A stretch of 32,840 bases of DNA from Magnetococcales bacterium (lineage in GTDB: Bacteria; Pseudomonadota; Magnetococcia; Magnetococcales; Magnetaquicoccaceae): the NCBI GenBank assembly GCA_015231775.1, contig JADGAY010000027.1:1-32840 (forward strand), written 5' to 3'. The position numbers were made by a program, and so were the translations under genes. The notes under the pieces were generated by a model. It was not told the DNA's origin, did not search any database, and worked only from the letters and a program-made list of their open reading frames with translations. Positions within the stretch are counted from its first letter, which is position 1, and each line of letters opens with the position of its first letter. Shown here one piece after another: positions 18,801-25,391 of the stretch.

Positions 18801-20628
18801 CCAGAGCGCCCTGGCCCTGGACGAGGCGCGGCATGACAAGCACCACATGGGCAATTCGCTGCGCAACATCGGCATCACCCAATTGAAGCTCAAGCGACTT
18901 CCGGAGGCCGAGGCGGCGTTGCGTCGTGCCGAGGCGTTGGCCCTGGAGACCGGGGATCGGATTCTGCAGGCCAAGGGGTGGTTGGCGTTGGCGCAGCTCG
19001 AGCGGGTTCGGGATCACGCCAAGGAGGCGCTGGAGGGGTTTGAGCGCACGGCGGAGTTGTCGAAAAAGATCGGTCTGGCCGAGGTGCGTTGGCGGGGGTT
19101 GACCGGTGCCGCCGGGGCGTTGCGGAGTCTGGGTCGGGACGAGGAGGCCCTGGAGCGGCACGTCGAGGCGATCCAGGTGGTCGAGGGGTTGCGTGCGCCG
19201 CTGGGGATCGACACCCTGCGGCATGGATTTTTGGAGGACAAGCAGGAGCTGTATCGGGACATGATCGTCCTGTTGGCCGATCGTGGGCGGGAGCGTGAGG
19301 CGTTCGATCTGTTGGAGCGTTCCCGTTCCGGAGATTTCCAGGATCTGTTGGCCTCTGGAAGTGCCATCGAGGTGCATGGGGCGGATGAGGCCCGTTTGAA
19401 GCAGGTCAACGCCCTGTTCGCGGAGGTGGAGAGCCGGGCGCGGGCGTTGGTGGCCCTCAAAGGGGCGGAGGCGACGTTGTGGTCCGACTATCGGGCCAAG
19501 CGTGCCGAGGCCGAGGAGGCGTTGGTGACGTTGCGCGTTCGGAGTCCCGGTCTGGCGGCGCGGGTTTCGGTGGCGCCGGTCACGCTGGAGCGGTTTGAAA
19601 AGGTGTTGCCCGCCGGCGTGGGTGTGGCGAGCTACTTCGTGACCGAAAAGGAGCTGTTCATCTGGTTCACGCGCGCTGGAAAAACCCGTTTCAAGCGTGT
19701 TCCCGTGGGGGAGGTGCGTCTGGAGGAGACGATCCGCGCCTATCGCGACGCCATGCAGAATCAGGCGAGGGTGGATCGGCTGCTCACCCGTCTGCATGAT
19801 TGGTTGATCGAGCCGTTGGCCGAGGATCTGGAGGGGGTGACCCATCTGGGGATCATTCCGCACCGGTCGTTGCACGTGGTGGCCTTTGCCGCGCTGCGTG
19901 CGCCGGAGGGGTGGTTGATCGACCGTTTTCCGCTTTTTTACGAGCCTTCCGCCGCGTTGCTGGAACGGGCGTTGGCGCGACCAAGCGGTGAGAAGCCCAT
20001 GGAAGGGCGGGTGTTGGCCATCGGCAATCCGGATCTGGGGGATGCGGATTTTGATCTGGCCATGGCCGAGTTCGAGGCCGAGAGTGTACGCGGCAACTTC
20101 AATGAGGGGGATCTGCTCAAGGGGAAGAAGGCCACCAAGGGGTGGATTCTCGACCATATCGGCGACTATTCGGTGATTCACATTGCCGCGCACGGGGATT
20201 TTCAGAACATCAATCCGCTCTTTTCCTCCCTTTGGCTGGCGAGTGGGGAGAAATCTGGCGCTGGGAAGCGGGAGCGTGGGGAGATTCCTTCGGAGGTTGG
20301 CCGGTTGACCGCCCGTGAGGTGGCGGGTTTGCCGATTCGGGCGGAACTGGTGACCCTGAGTGCCTGTCAGACTGGATTGGGGCAGTTGCGTGGCAGTGAA
20401 TTGTTGGGATTGAACCGGGCGTTCTTGTATGCCGGCACCCGTAGTGTGCTTTCGTCGTTGTGGCGGGTGGATGATCTGGCCACGGCCTTGTTGATGAAGC
20501 ATTTTTACCGGTATCACAATCACATGGGCAAGGCGGAGGCGTTGCGGCAGGCGCAGTTGTTGGTGCGGCAGGCGCAGCCCCATCCGGCCAATTGGGCGGG
20601 TTTTGCGTTGGTGGGGGAGTATCGGTGA
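12847..20628 (+). CDS. Giant exported beta-propeller/TPR protein with C-terminal CHAT protease-like domain
   Basis: The protein has 2593 residues. The start at ATG 12847 is chosen because it begins a signal peptide (LIGLLWIVSLFSGFAQA); the track's extra 167 residues are out-of-frame shadow. About 25-300 contains TolB/PD40-like blades (SPTVSADGRWLVYVSN, QPSLDPTGARLLYVSH). Most of 320-1340 and 1640-2230 is TPR-like helical repeat. A divergent CHAT-like segment appears to lie at about 1360-1625. The C-terminal CHAT domain (about 2300-2593) shows HIAAHGDF (His2449), LSACQTGLG (Cys2507), AGTRSVLSSLWRVDD and a closing WAGFALVGEYR. CHAT is a caspase-like fold; an envelope-located protease or scaffold role is inferred. 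It ends the probable operon with the two kinases. Confidence 0.9.
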   Translation: MSRLLIGLLWIVSLFSGFAQAEPVVAHPDFDFSPTVSADGRWLVYVSNRSGNRDIWLQEITSGNTGLSRQLTDHPSADEQPSLDPTGARLLYVSHEQDPRGDIVLMDLKTKARERLTDRAFGEQSPLWLPDGKGFLFTRQDAPGMPVAVLRRLLGDDEATVWVKGASACTPTVGAWLVCSREGRLIALRAGANGADEGSLKNLTLGPEWDLEPRFLPPDRLIFTRVSPDDDSRSALWMARFTPEQGISAFYRLTPDGDSPRHPAVAGEAIIFGDARDGEIHRLEIPTLLADLTAPDRAREKGFALLASGKSGEGMRILENLFLNPEPIPEAERFGFDWEYLDLLLESDALDRAQAVVERYRRAAGDGGLRAAIQGVVVPLLLELPRLGADEAEARLARGLEAIEAIARRQPGSEAVRVEARIAASRLLLLGGDTAMALARLNGLESLRDRDDRVRVLLARSRVLERVGDGPGRKQILLKVIELVGEKHRWGERAVARLVALAEEGGKFPRQIEALQTLMREHPGIGRLAVVAWSRIATLHQENGDEERCVAALEALLKLEALTLRERSRAIGWKAERLIRLEDYDRAAAAYAEWRNVKGVSETEAARAATLEIRQRVRAARKLAELGDPKVALKRLTALLVDHPESVEAHRAGVALRVRLQGAAPVVAHYEQWLKEDPQAPSRRYALALALTHVEPIDHERLIGMLQAVVEEAPDVAAHHQTLAWVHEQFERSGKGERGHLEQALQGYTAALRLTDAATAPQDEADLLLNLGHVHHAMRNHGEAFRYWQRWTQRKRPLADPLAHALLYRKMGESAFKTDRSQEAAQYYRQALALLPADRTLVRLELTERLALAQQTLGEHARAALGFAQALEMNLAENRTGNLALLQRNIAFNLHQATRPASTPEEAPVDREAVRTALAGYLKSLDWLKKHGKEDRPPEKGWFSLQLALGENGSQAALGFDLNGEEKLLFGLVSTLHQALDAPEQALADLERKRKLLESGGVLEAGSQKAELAVVLNRLGQLHVRLKQFGPAWERTLDSLALTEALHLQAGVRANLYNLSKIAVERIVAGEAHDPAWGVLLAAKLEGPDWERTQPKLAFFTLANVAFLLAQPLDGVALPKGGGEAGRMARWHAWLEARGRCDGFYRRAEALLHADKGFGARELWSHQLRIKLNRLVIAQEADKEEAAAQLRGEIETLSSAGLAEGGWIVALLEAEGSTDPQVRDARLDAAIEGALAWPAPLHPRGAGRILAPFYERLIALRVGRLVDGGALEAALAVGERLERMRLALLLNDRLGRAFFLNGLEGERGEIEALLRGLEAVSLGRKRAANEAAWKGWRAGLAGLRASHPEAAGWFSPAEPARAAYALISEQRPYLRHLPGEAGGHLFLVTGPGQIRHAHVEADGRIRDGASLRDRIAGAEWLHAALPGGIEGGEIARLLEQKTVARVSGLEDLVVGDRRRGVWSGRVAVSGVVELAFDPTPDAPPRRVVPLVRGAEREPSELLQPSHAFMSLLPLTSLALPVPGVDGDVARLSLADFRLAEGQGALLVTGAALADGNERMLLEAALQRAGFAHGILVDAGEKPELVTRVWRDYLAHLERMPPLLALETAWKGRGEKRANPFRFSGRAGWEGEGARELFEAEVAASGRLKEAGRVEEAVGRLENAMALARRAGREGEIGTLTGRAVALWSGLGEDGRAAALQGWWLERLKAAGTTGDLKARAHHGLGVLLARLERYEAAMPHLDEAMRLWERHGEGGRPGAKASGEVARGVVAENRGLAGEALHRFELALELDGRRQDSAAMAAHHLRLGRIHLHRLYRPDPALQAFEQAVALYEAVGDRVGVGRARLEMVLARIGMGELEAAGRELEGARRLADESRDGALGAEVALREATIAWYRGAYQTALQALERVEPWIETSRDPRLTIQLANSRGLIYWSLNEPDLATRHLDAAIELAKKRNLPGELAASLNNRGLIERQRGEPAAALASFQSALALDEARHDKHHMGNSLRNIGITQLKLKRLPEAEAALRRAEALALETGDRILQAKGWLALAQLERVRDHAKEALEGFERTAELSKKIGLAEVRWRGLTGAAGALRSLGRDEEALERHVEAIQVVEGLRAPLGIDTLRHGFLEDKQELYRDMIVLLADRGREREAFDLLERSRSGDFQDLLASGSAIEVHGADEARLKQVNALFAEVESRARALVALKGAEATLWSDYRAKRAEAEEALVTLRVRSPGLAARVSVAPVTLERFEKVLPAGVGVASYFVTEKELFIWFTRAGKTRFKRVPVGEVRLEETIRAYRDAMQNQARVDRLLTRLHDWLIEPLAEDLEGVTHLGIIPHRSLHVVAFAALRAPEGWLIDRFPLFYEPSAALLERALARPSGEKPMEGRVLAIGNPDLGDADFDLAMAEFEAESVRGNFNEGDLLKGKKATKGWILDHIGDYSVIHIAAHGDFQNINPLFSSLWLASGEKSGAGKRERGEIPSEVGRLTAREVAGLPIRAELVTLSACQTGLGQLRGSELLGLNRAFLYAGTRSVLSSLWRVDDLATALLMKHFYRYHNHMGKAEALRQAQLLVRQAQPHPANWAGFALVGEYR

Positions 20629-20667
20629 GGGGGGGTGGGATGATGATGGAAAAATCGTCGCCGGGGT

Positions 20668-20715
20668 CCGGGGACCGGCGCGGTCCCCGGCGGAGGCCGG
20701 AGGCAGAGCCTCCGG
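20668..20715 (-). repeat. A unit, left copy (two GC hairpins)
   Basis: Stem 20668-20677 pairs with 20681-20690 (10 bp, loop GCG). Stem 20697-20704 pairs with 20708-20715 (8 bp, loop AGA), with a 6-base spacer between the hairpins. Read on the minus strand, the order is 8-bp hairpin, 6-base spacer, 10-bp hairpin, then ACCCC. That matches the right copy at 21039-21084 in layout though not in stem sequence. Confidence 0.8.
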
Positions 20716-20735
20716 GACTTTGTTTTTGATTTTGT
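20697..20735 (+). terminator. Possible Rho-independent terminator of the CHAT operon
   Basis: An 8-bp GC stem (20697-20704 with 20708-20715, loop AGA) is followed by GGACTTTGTTTTTGATTTTG, a broken T-rich tract. It sits about 70 bases after the CHAT stop. The same stem is also the inner hairpin of the left A unit of the symmetric array, so termination may be incidental. Confidence 0.45.
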
Positions 20736-20740
20736 CCTTG

Positions 20741-20880
20741 CCTTTGGCGCGCTCTTCAAAAAAAGCGATTTTCACGCCTTTTGTGAAAATCGCTTGCGCG
20801 CAGCCTTGGAAGTGGCGTCGTTTTGCGTTTTTGGCAAAACGACGCCACTTCGCCTTGCCCCAAACAGGCCGCCGGAGGCT
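20741..20880 (+). repeat. B unit, left copy of the central array
   Basis: The flank CCTTTGGCGCGCTCTTCA leads to stem 20765-20775 / 20783-20793 (11 bp, 7-nt loop GCCTTTT). The spacer TTGCGCGCAGC follows, then stem 20809-20826 / 20834-20851 (18 bp, 7-nt loop GTTTTTG). The tail AAACAGGCCGCCGGAGGC is shared with the copy at 1-117. The second stem reads GAAGTGGCGTCGTTTTGC here but GGTCGTGACGGGTATTTTGC there, and both pair perfectly. Confidence 0.85.
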
Positions 20881-20902
20881 TCTCTCCCACCGCGAGCAAT
20901 TC

Positions 20903-21016
20903 GCCCGGATTCGTTGCCAAAAAGCGGCAACGAATCCGGGCACATGAGACCGCGCGCTTGCGCGATTTTTCGCAAAAAGCGCGAAAAATCGCTTATCGTG
21001 AAAAGCGCGCGAAAGG
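20903..21016 (-). repeat. B unit, right inverted copy
   Basis: Stem 20903-20918 pairs with 20926-20941 (16 bp) and stem 20962-20973 pairs with 20981-20992 (12 bp). Both loops are AAAAAGC, i.e. GCTTTTT on the minus strand, like the T-rich loops of the other B units. The reverse complement begins CCTTTCGCGCGCTTTTCACG, matching the left flank of the other copy, so this is the same unit in inverted orientation. Confidence 0.8.
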
Positions 21017-21038
21017 AAAAAGTCATACAATCCAAGTC

Positions 21039-21084
21039 CCAAGGGCTTTGCCCTTGGATCCCACCAGGGGCCACGGGCCCCTGG
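21039..21084 (+). repeat. A unit, right copy (two GC hairpins)
   Basis: Stem 21039-21046 / 21050-21057 (8 bp, loop TTT) is followed after 6 bases by stem 21064-21072 / 21076-21084 (9 bp, loop ACG), then ACCCC. The layout is the same as the left A unit read on the opposite strand. It ends 43 bases before the MFS start and could affect expression of that gene. Confidence 0.8.
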
Positions 21085-21127
21085 ACCCCGCCAGTCAAAC
21101 CTCCCATCCAGTCATGGTCACCACGTC

Positions 21128-22333
21128 ATGGAAGCATCGGGTTTAAAGAGACATATCATCATCCTCGCCCTGGCCCAGGGACTGCTGACCCTCAACAACG
21201 TCACGCTGATCGCCATCAATGGCCTGGCCGGTCTGCTGCTCGCCCCCAACGCCACCTGGGCCACCCTGCCCGTGGCCGCGTTCGTGGCCGGGGCCGCCCT
21301 GGCCACCCTGCCGGCTTCGTTCTACATGCTGCGCCATGGCCGTCAGAAGGGGTTCCGCCTCGGGGCCCTGCTCGGCCTGCTCGGCGGCCTGCTGGCCATG
21401 CTTGGCGTGATGGAACAGATCTTTGCGTTGATTTGTCTCGGCAGCCTCCTCTCCGGCTTTCATAACGCCTTCGGCCAACAATACCGCTTCGCCGCCGCCG
21501 ATGTCGCGCCCGAAGCGTGGAAAAGCCGCGCCATCTCCTGGACTCTGGCTGGCGGCATCCTCGGCGGCGTGCTGGGTCCGGAGTTGAGCAAAATCACCCG
21601 CGATCTGATCCCCCCGCTGTTTGCCGCCTCCTACGGCTCGTTGACCCTCTTCACCCTGCTGGCCTGGTGGGTGCTTGGACGGCTGGAACTCCCCCCGCTC
21701 CACAAAGAGCGGTTCGCCACGCCAGGACGGCCAGCCTGGCGTATCGTCACCCAGCCGGTCTATCTGGTGGCGGTGCTTGCCTCGACCACCGGGTATGGGG
21801 TCATGAACCTCTTGATGTCCGCCACCCCCCTGGTGATGCAGGCCTGCTCCCTGCCGTTCGGCGACGCCGCCTTCGTGCTCGAATGGCATGTGCTCGGCAT
21901 GTTCGTGCCGTCGTTCTTCACCGGCTCGCTGATCCATCGCTTCGGCGTCTTGCGCGTGCTCCTCGCTGGGGTGCTGCTGTTGTTCGGGTGCGGAGCCATC
22001 GCCCTGGCCGGACAGACCCTGGCCTATTTCTGGTGGGCCCTGCTGCTGCTGGGGATCGGCTGGAACTTTCTCTACATCGGCGGCACCACCCTTCTGACCA
22101 CCACCTACCGTCCCGAGGAGAAGGCCCATGCCCAGGGATTCCATGATCTGGTGATCTTTGGCGTGCAGACTATGACCGCCCTCTCCTCGGGCATGATCGC
22201 CACCACCAGCGGTTGGGATGGGCTCAATCGCGATGCCTTGCCCGCCATCGCCGTCACCACCCTGGCCATCCTCTGGCTCATGATCCGTCGTCCGAGCCTG
22301 GATGCGGCGGCCATGGGTCGAGGAGCGGGTTAA
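21128..22333 (+). CDS. Major facilitator superfamily transporter
   Basis: This 401-residue, strongly hydrophobic protein has about twelve predicted membrane helices by eye. The loop after helix 2 carries RHGRQKGFRLG, a variant of the MFS signature between helices 2 and 3 (GxxxDRxGRR type). After helix 4 comes FGQQYRFAAADVAPEAWKSRAISWTLAGGILGGVLGPEL, typical of an MFS N-terminal half, and the C-terminal half repeats the pattern. Substrate is not predictable. The start at 21128 has no obvious Shine-Dalgarno and follows the A-unit hairpins closely. It is the first gene on the right side of the symmetric array; folB starts 113 bases after its stop. Confidence 0.88.
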   Translation: MEASGLKRHIIILALAQGLLTLNNVTLIAINGLAGLLLAPNATWATLPVAAFVAGAALATLPASFYMLRHGRQKGFRLGALLGLLGGLLAMLGVMEQIFALICLGSLLSGFHNAFGQQYRFAAADVAPEAWKSRAISWTLAGGILGGVLGPELSKITRDLIPPLFAASYGSLTLFTLLAWWVLGRLELPPLHKERFATPGRPAWRIVTQPVYLVAVLASTTGYGVMNLLMSATPLVMQACSLPFGDAAFVLEWHVLGMFVPSFFTGSLIHRFGVLRVLLAGVLLLFGCGAIALAGQTLAYFWWALLLLGIGWNFLYIGGTTLLTTTYRPEEKAHAQGFHDLVIFGVQTMTALSSGMIATTSGWDGLNRDALPAIAVTTLAILWLMIRRPSLDAAAMGRGAG

Positions 22334-22446
22334 TCCCTCGGAATTGGCGAGAAAATAGGGGTGGCAAGAGCCCTGGGAGAGCATGTATGATATCCAGATA
22401 TGGCGGAATGCCACTTTAATCACCTTCCCACCGGGACTCCTCAATC

Positions 22447-22812
22447 ATGGCCTGTGACCAGATCTTCATTCGCGACCTGTTGGCGCGTTGCATCATCGGC
22501 ATCCAGGAGTGGGAACGCCACACCGTGCAGGATGTGGTGATCCAACTGGAGTTGACCACCGACACCGCCCAGGCCGGCGCCAGCGACCGGATCGCGGATG
22601 CGGTGGATTACAAGACCTTGACGAAAAAAATCATCGCCCATGTGGAGGCCTCCTCGTGTCAATTGGTCGAGGCGCTGGCCGAGCAGATCGCCACCCTCTG
22701 CCTGGAACATCCGCGGGTCGAGGCGGCGCGGGTGAGCGTGGAGAAACCGGGTGCGCTGCGCTTTGCGCGCACGGTCGGGGTTTCGATCCTGCGGCGGCGC
22801 GCGGCGACGTGA
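22447..22812 (+). CDS. folB: Dihydroneopterin aldolase
   Basis: The 121-residue product matches FolB in length and motifs. The N-terminal IFIRDLLARCIIGIQEWER contains the family's G-x-x-x-x-E pattern. DAVDYKTLTKKI lies in the middle, followed by LVEALAEQIATLCL and the diagnostic EKPGALRFA near the C-terminus. It cleaves 7,8-dihydroneopterin to 6-hydroxymethyl-dihydropterin and glycolaldehyde in folate synthesis. The stop overlaps the folK start (GTGA), consistent with coupled translation of consecutive pathway enzymes. Confidence 0.94.
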   Translation: MACDQIFIRDLLARCIIGIQEWERHTVQDVVIQLELTTDTAQAGASDRIADAVDYKTLTKKIIAHVEASSCQLVEALAEQIATLCLEHPRVEAARVSVEKPGALRFARTVGVSILRRRAAT

Positions 22813-23348
22813 ACAGACCGGTCTTGATCGCCTTTGGCGCCAACATCGCGCCCGAGGAGAATCTGGCCGCCGGGATCGCCCGGTTGCACGCGGAGGTGGG
22901 GGTGCGCGCCATCTCCACGGTCTACCGCACCCCGGCCCTGATCGATGCCGCCACCCCACACGACGCCAGGTTGCCCGATTTTCTCAACGGCGCCCTGTGC
23001 ATCGAGGGTGGCTGGGAACCCCTCGGGTTGCGAGAACTGTTGAAAAAAATCGAACGCGAACAGGGGCGAGAACCCGGTCAACCCGGCTGGGCGCCGCGTC
23101 CGCTTGATTTCGACATCGCCCTCATGGGAGAGACCCGCTTTGACCAGGAGGGGTTGACGATTCCAGACCCGGACATCCCGAAGCGGGATTTTTTGGCCAT
23201 GCCCCTGGCGGAACTGGCCCCGGAGCTGATCCATCCGCTTCTGGGTGAGCCCCTGGCCCAGGTGGCGGCCCGATTCACGGGTCAGGCCTCGACCATGCGC
23301 CCGGATCCCACCGCCACGGCTCGGCTGCGGGCCATTATCTCCTTGTGA
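22809..23348 (+). CDS. folK: 2-amino-4-hydroxy-6-hydroxymethyldihydropteridine pyrophosphokinase
   Basis: The protein has 179 residues from GTG 22809, which overlaps the folB stop; the longer track ORF reads through folB in another frame. HPPK features are LIAFGANIAPEENLAAGI near the N-terminus, VYRTPAL, then DFLNGALCIEG, LLKKIEREQGRE and the signature RPLDFDIALMG (family pattern RxxDxDI). It transfers pyrophosphate from ATP to hydroxymethyl-dihydropterin, the step right after FolB. The C-terminal 30 residues are not conserved in families I know. Assignment is secure from motif order and operon context. Confidence 0.94.
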   Translation: MNRPVLIAFGANIAPEENLAAGIARLHAEVGVRAISTVYRTPALIDAATPHDARLPDFLNGALCIEGGWEPLGLRELLKKIEREQGREPGQPGWAPRPLDFDIALMGETRFDQEGLTIPDPDIPKRDFLAMPLAELAPELIHPLLGEPLAQVAARFTGQASTMRPDPTATARLRAIISL

Positions 23349-23436
23349 CCAGCCGCATATTCCGGTATAGATATCGGTTCAAATAACCAGTCCCGAATCA
23401 TTCCTCCCGTATCACGTTCATGGAGAGATCATTCAG

Positions 23437-24327
23437 ATGTCCAATCTTTTCGAAGGGGTCTTCACGGCCCTGATCACCCCGTTCAAGAACAACCAGATCG
23501 ATGGCGAGGCCTTGCGCAATCTGATCGAATACCAGATCACCAACGGCGTGCATGGCATCGTGCCGTGCGGGACCACCGGTGAATCGGCCACCCTCTCCCA
23601 CGAGGAGCATCGCGAGGTGATCCGGTTGGCGATCCTGGCCGCCGCCGGACGGGTGAAGGTGATCGCCGGCGCGGGATCCAACTCCACCAGCGAGTCCATC
23701 GAACTGGCCCGTTATGCCCAGCAGGCCGGCGCGGACGGCGCCCTGCTCATCACCCCGTACTACAACAAGCCGGGGCAGGAGGGGCTCTATCAGCACTATC
23801 GCGCCATCGCCGAGAGCGTGCAGATCCCCCTGGTGCTCTACAACGTGCCGGGACGCACCGGGGTGGATCTTTTGCCGTCCACGGTGGCGCGCCTGGCCAA
23901 TCTCGGTTCGATCGTCGGCCTGAAAGAGGCGACCGCCGGCATGGAACGAGCCTCGACCATCCGCCGCATGTGCGGCAATGCCATCACCCTCTTTTCCGGT
24001 GACGACGCCACCTTTTTGCCCTTCCTGTCCATCGGCGGCAAGGGGGTGATTTCGGTCACCTCGAACGTCGCGCCGGCGCAGATGGTGGCCATCTGGAACG
24101 CCTGGCAGGCCGGTGACGCCGCCATGGCGCTGGATGCCCATGAGTTTCTGCTCGATCTCAACCAGAAACTCTTCTGCGAGACCAATCCGATTCCGGTGAA
24201 GGCCGCGGCGGCCATGCTCGGCTTGTGCGAGCCTGAAATCCGTCTGCCCTTGACCTGGCTGGCCGAGAACAATCAGGCGATCGTGCGTGCCACCCTGGTC
24301 AAGATGGGGTTGTTGGCGGCGGCGTAG
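23437..24327 (+). CDS. dapA: 4-hydroxy-tetrahydrodipicolinate synthase
   Basis: This 296-residue protein is full length for DapA. It condenses pyruvate with aspartate semialdehyde in lysine and diaminopimelate synthesis. Visible landmarks are VFTALITPF, the pyruvate-binding CGTTGESATLS, ITPYYNKPGQEG, LYNVPGRTG (Tyr135) and the Schiff-base lysine in GLKEATAG (Lys163), then FSGDDA and GGKGVISVTSN. The start has GGAGAGATC upstream. smpB follows after 16 bases, probably in the same transcript. Confidence 0.97.
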   Translation: MSNLFEGVFTALITPFKNNQIDGEALRNLIEYQITNGVHGIVPCGTTGESATLSHEEHREVIRLAILAAAGRVKVIAGAGSNSTSESIELARYAQQAGADGALLITPYYNKPGQEGLYQHYRAIAESVQIPLVLYNVPGRTGVDLLPSTVARLANLGSIVGLKEATAGMERASTIRRMCGNAITLFSGDDATFLPFLSIGGKGVISVTSNVAPAQMVAIWNAWQAGDAAMALDAHEFLLDLNQKLFCETNPIPVKAAAAMLGLCEPEIRLPLTWLAENNQAIVRATLVKMGLLAAA

Positions 24328-24343
24328 CCACCCAAGGAATAGC

Positions 24344-24793
24344 ATGGGCATCAAGATCATCAGCGAGAACCGCAAGGGGCGGTTCAATTACGAAATCCTG
24401 GAGAGTTTCGAGGCGGGCGTGGTACTCACCGGCACCGAGGTCAAATCCCTGCGGGCCGGCAAGCTCAATCTCAGCGACTCCTTCGCCGTGGTCCAGCGCG
24501 GAGAGTTGACCTGGGTCAACGCCAACATCTCCGCCTACACCCACGGCAATCTCAACAATCACGATCCCCTGCGCACCCGCACGTTGCTGATGCACCGGCG
24601 CGAGATACAGCGACTGATCGGCATCACCAAGGAGAAAGGGTTGACCCTGGTGCCGCTCAAGGCCTACTGGAAGGATGGTCGGGTGAAGCTCGAAATCGGG
24701 GTCGGACGCGGGAAAAAACTTTACGACAAGCGCCAGACCGTGCGCGAACGTGAGTGGTCGCGCGAGAAGGGACGCATCTTGAAGGGGGAGTGA
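24344..24793 (+). CDS. smpB: SsrA-binding protein (trans-translation factor)
   Basis: The protein has 149 residues from ATG 24344, preceded by AAGGA; the longer track ORF overlaps dapA and is not needed. SmpB motifs are NRKGRFNYEILESFEAGVVLTGTEVKSLR, the HGNLNNHDPLRTRTLLMHRREI segment and the basic C-terminal tail KKLYDKRQTVREREW. It binds tmRNA and helps rescue stalled ribosomes. No tmRNA gene was recognised in the adjoining sequence. The convergent ihfA-type gene lies beyond a strong inverted repeat. Confidence 0.97.
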   Translation: MGIKIISENRKGRFNYEILESFEAGVVLTGTEVKSLRAGKLNLSDSFAVVQRGELTWVNANISAYTHGNLNNHDPLRTRTLLMHRREIQRLIGITKEKGLTLVPLKAYWKDGRVKLEIGVGRGKKLYDKRQTVREREWSREKGRILKGE

Positions 24794-24807
24794 AGCGTAT
24801 TGCCTGT

Positions 24808-24856
24808 CAGTTGGCATGGGTCCGACGGATCGTTCTCCTTGGACCCATGCCAACTG
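24808..24856. terminator. Long inverted repeat between convergent smpB and ihfA
   Basis: CAGTTGGCATGGGTCC (24808-24823) pairs perfectly with 24841-24856, giving a 16-bp stem with a 17-base loop. The position between two convergent genes suits a bidirectional transcription stop, but no T-tract follows on either strand, so a protein-binding palindrome is also possible. Confidence 0.5.
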
Positions 24857-24898
24857 GCCCCGAATCGGTATTGATCCAGGTGATTACTTAAGATTTCG

Positions 24899-25198
24899 TC
24901 AGGCCGATTCGGCCTCGGCATCGGCCCCGGTGAGCACCAGCGGGCTGGCCCGATAGGTGACCACCTTGCGGCTGGTGATCTCGATGGGTTCGCCGGTTTT
25001 GGGATTGCGACCCGGACGCGCCCGTTTGCTGCGCACCGAAAAGACCCCGAATCCGGAGAGCTTCACGGTTTCACCCTGTTCGAGCCGTTGGGTGATCATT
25101 TCGAACACCTGCTCGACGATCGCGGTTGATTTGGGCCTGGATAGCCCGATGCGTTCATAAACCGCTTCGACCAGATCCGCCTTGGTGGTAGTTGCCAT
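24899..25198 (-). CDS. ihfA: Integration host factor alpha-type DNA-bending protein
   Basis: The protein has 99 residues from ATG 25198, preceded by AAGGGGAAG; the 33 extra residues in the track are leader sequence. It is an IHF/HU-family protein: KADLVEAVYERIGLS, VFEMITQRLEQGETVKLSGFGVFSVR, and the DNA-wrapping arm RPGRNPKTGEPIEI with the intercalating proline at about residue 66. ITSRKVVTYRASPLV resembles IhfA more than HU. It bends DNA as part of a dimer; the partner is not in the window. An IHF beta or HU assignment is less likely. Confidence 0.9.
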   Translation of the reverse strand: MATTTKADLVEAVYERIGLSRPKSTAIVEQVFEMITQRLEQGETVKLSGFGVFSVRSKRARPGRNPKTGEPIEITSRKVVTYRASPLVLTGADAEAESA

Positions 25199-25391
25199 AT
25201 TCTTCCCCTTGAATTCCAACTGCTCCATGGAATGTTTATTATTGATTCCCGCCCGAGGCCACTTCGTTCTCAACGAGGTGCGCGCTGGATCGGCCATTTT
25301 GACATAATGCCGTTCAGTATGCCCTGCAATCCGCTATATTCGCAAGAGTCATTATCACTTTTTGCAATAGGGTTTTTTTAATCGTTTCTCC
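25199..25391 (-). promoter_or_regulatory. AT-rich leader upstream of ihfA
   Basis: This 193-base gap between the hybrid kinase stop and the ihfA start should contain the ihfA promoter. On the minus strand TTGCGA is followed after 18 bases by CATACT, a weak sigma70-like pair, and a GATAAT hexamer lies at 25351-25356. None is strong enough to choose between. No terminator for the kinase gene was recognised. Confidence 0.3.

Larger units (their letters stand above)
20668..21084. repeat. Mirror-symmetric eight-hairpin non-coding element
   Basis: This non-coding stretch between the CHAT gene and the MFS gene holds four paired hairpin units: A-left, B-left, B-right (inverted) and A-right (inverted). 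The midpoints of the outer and inner arms nearly coincide at about 20876-20879. Corresponding hairpins differ in stem sequence but keep stem length, loop size and spacers. ORFs predicted here on both strands have low-complexity shadow translations and are rejected. It may be a MITE-like or REP/BIME-like element or two fused dispersed repeats; I know of no published description. Confidence 0.75.

Noticed and set aside
20794-21465. 223-residue + strand ORF and its 1-kb minus-strand counterpart across the hairpin array
   Set aside because: They read through paired stems in every frame, the translation is repeat-derived (KSQGLCPWIPPG...), and the MFS gene explains the downstream half.
24808-24856. 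Possible tRNA or tmRNA piece next to smpB
   Set aside because: Only a single long stem is present, with no cloverleaf, anticodon arm or tag-coding frame.
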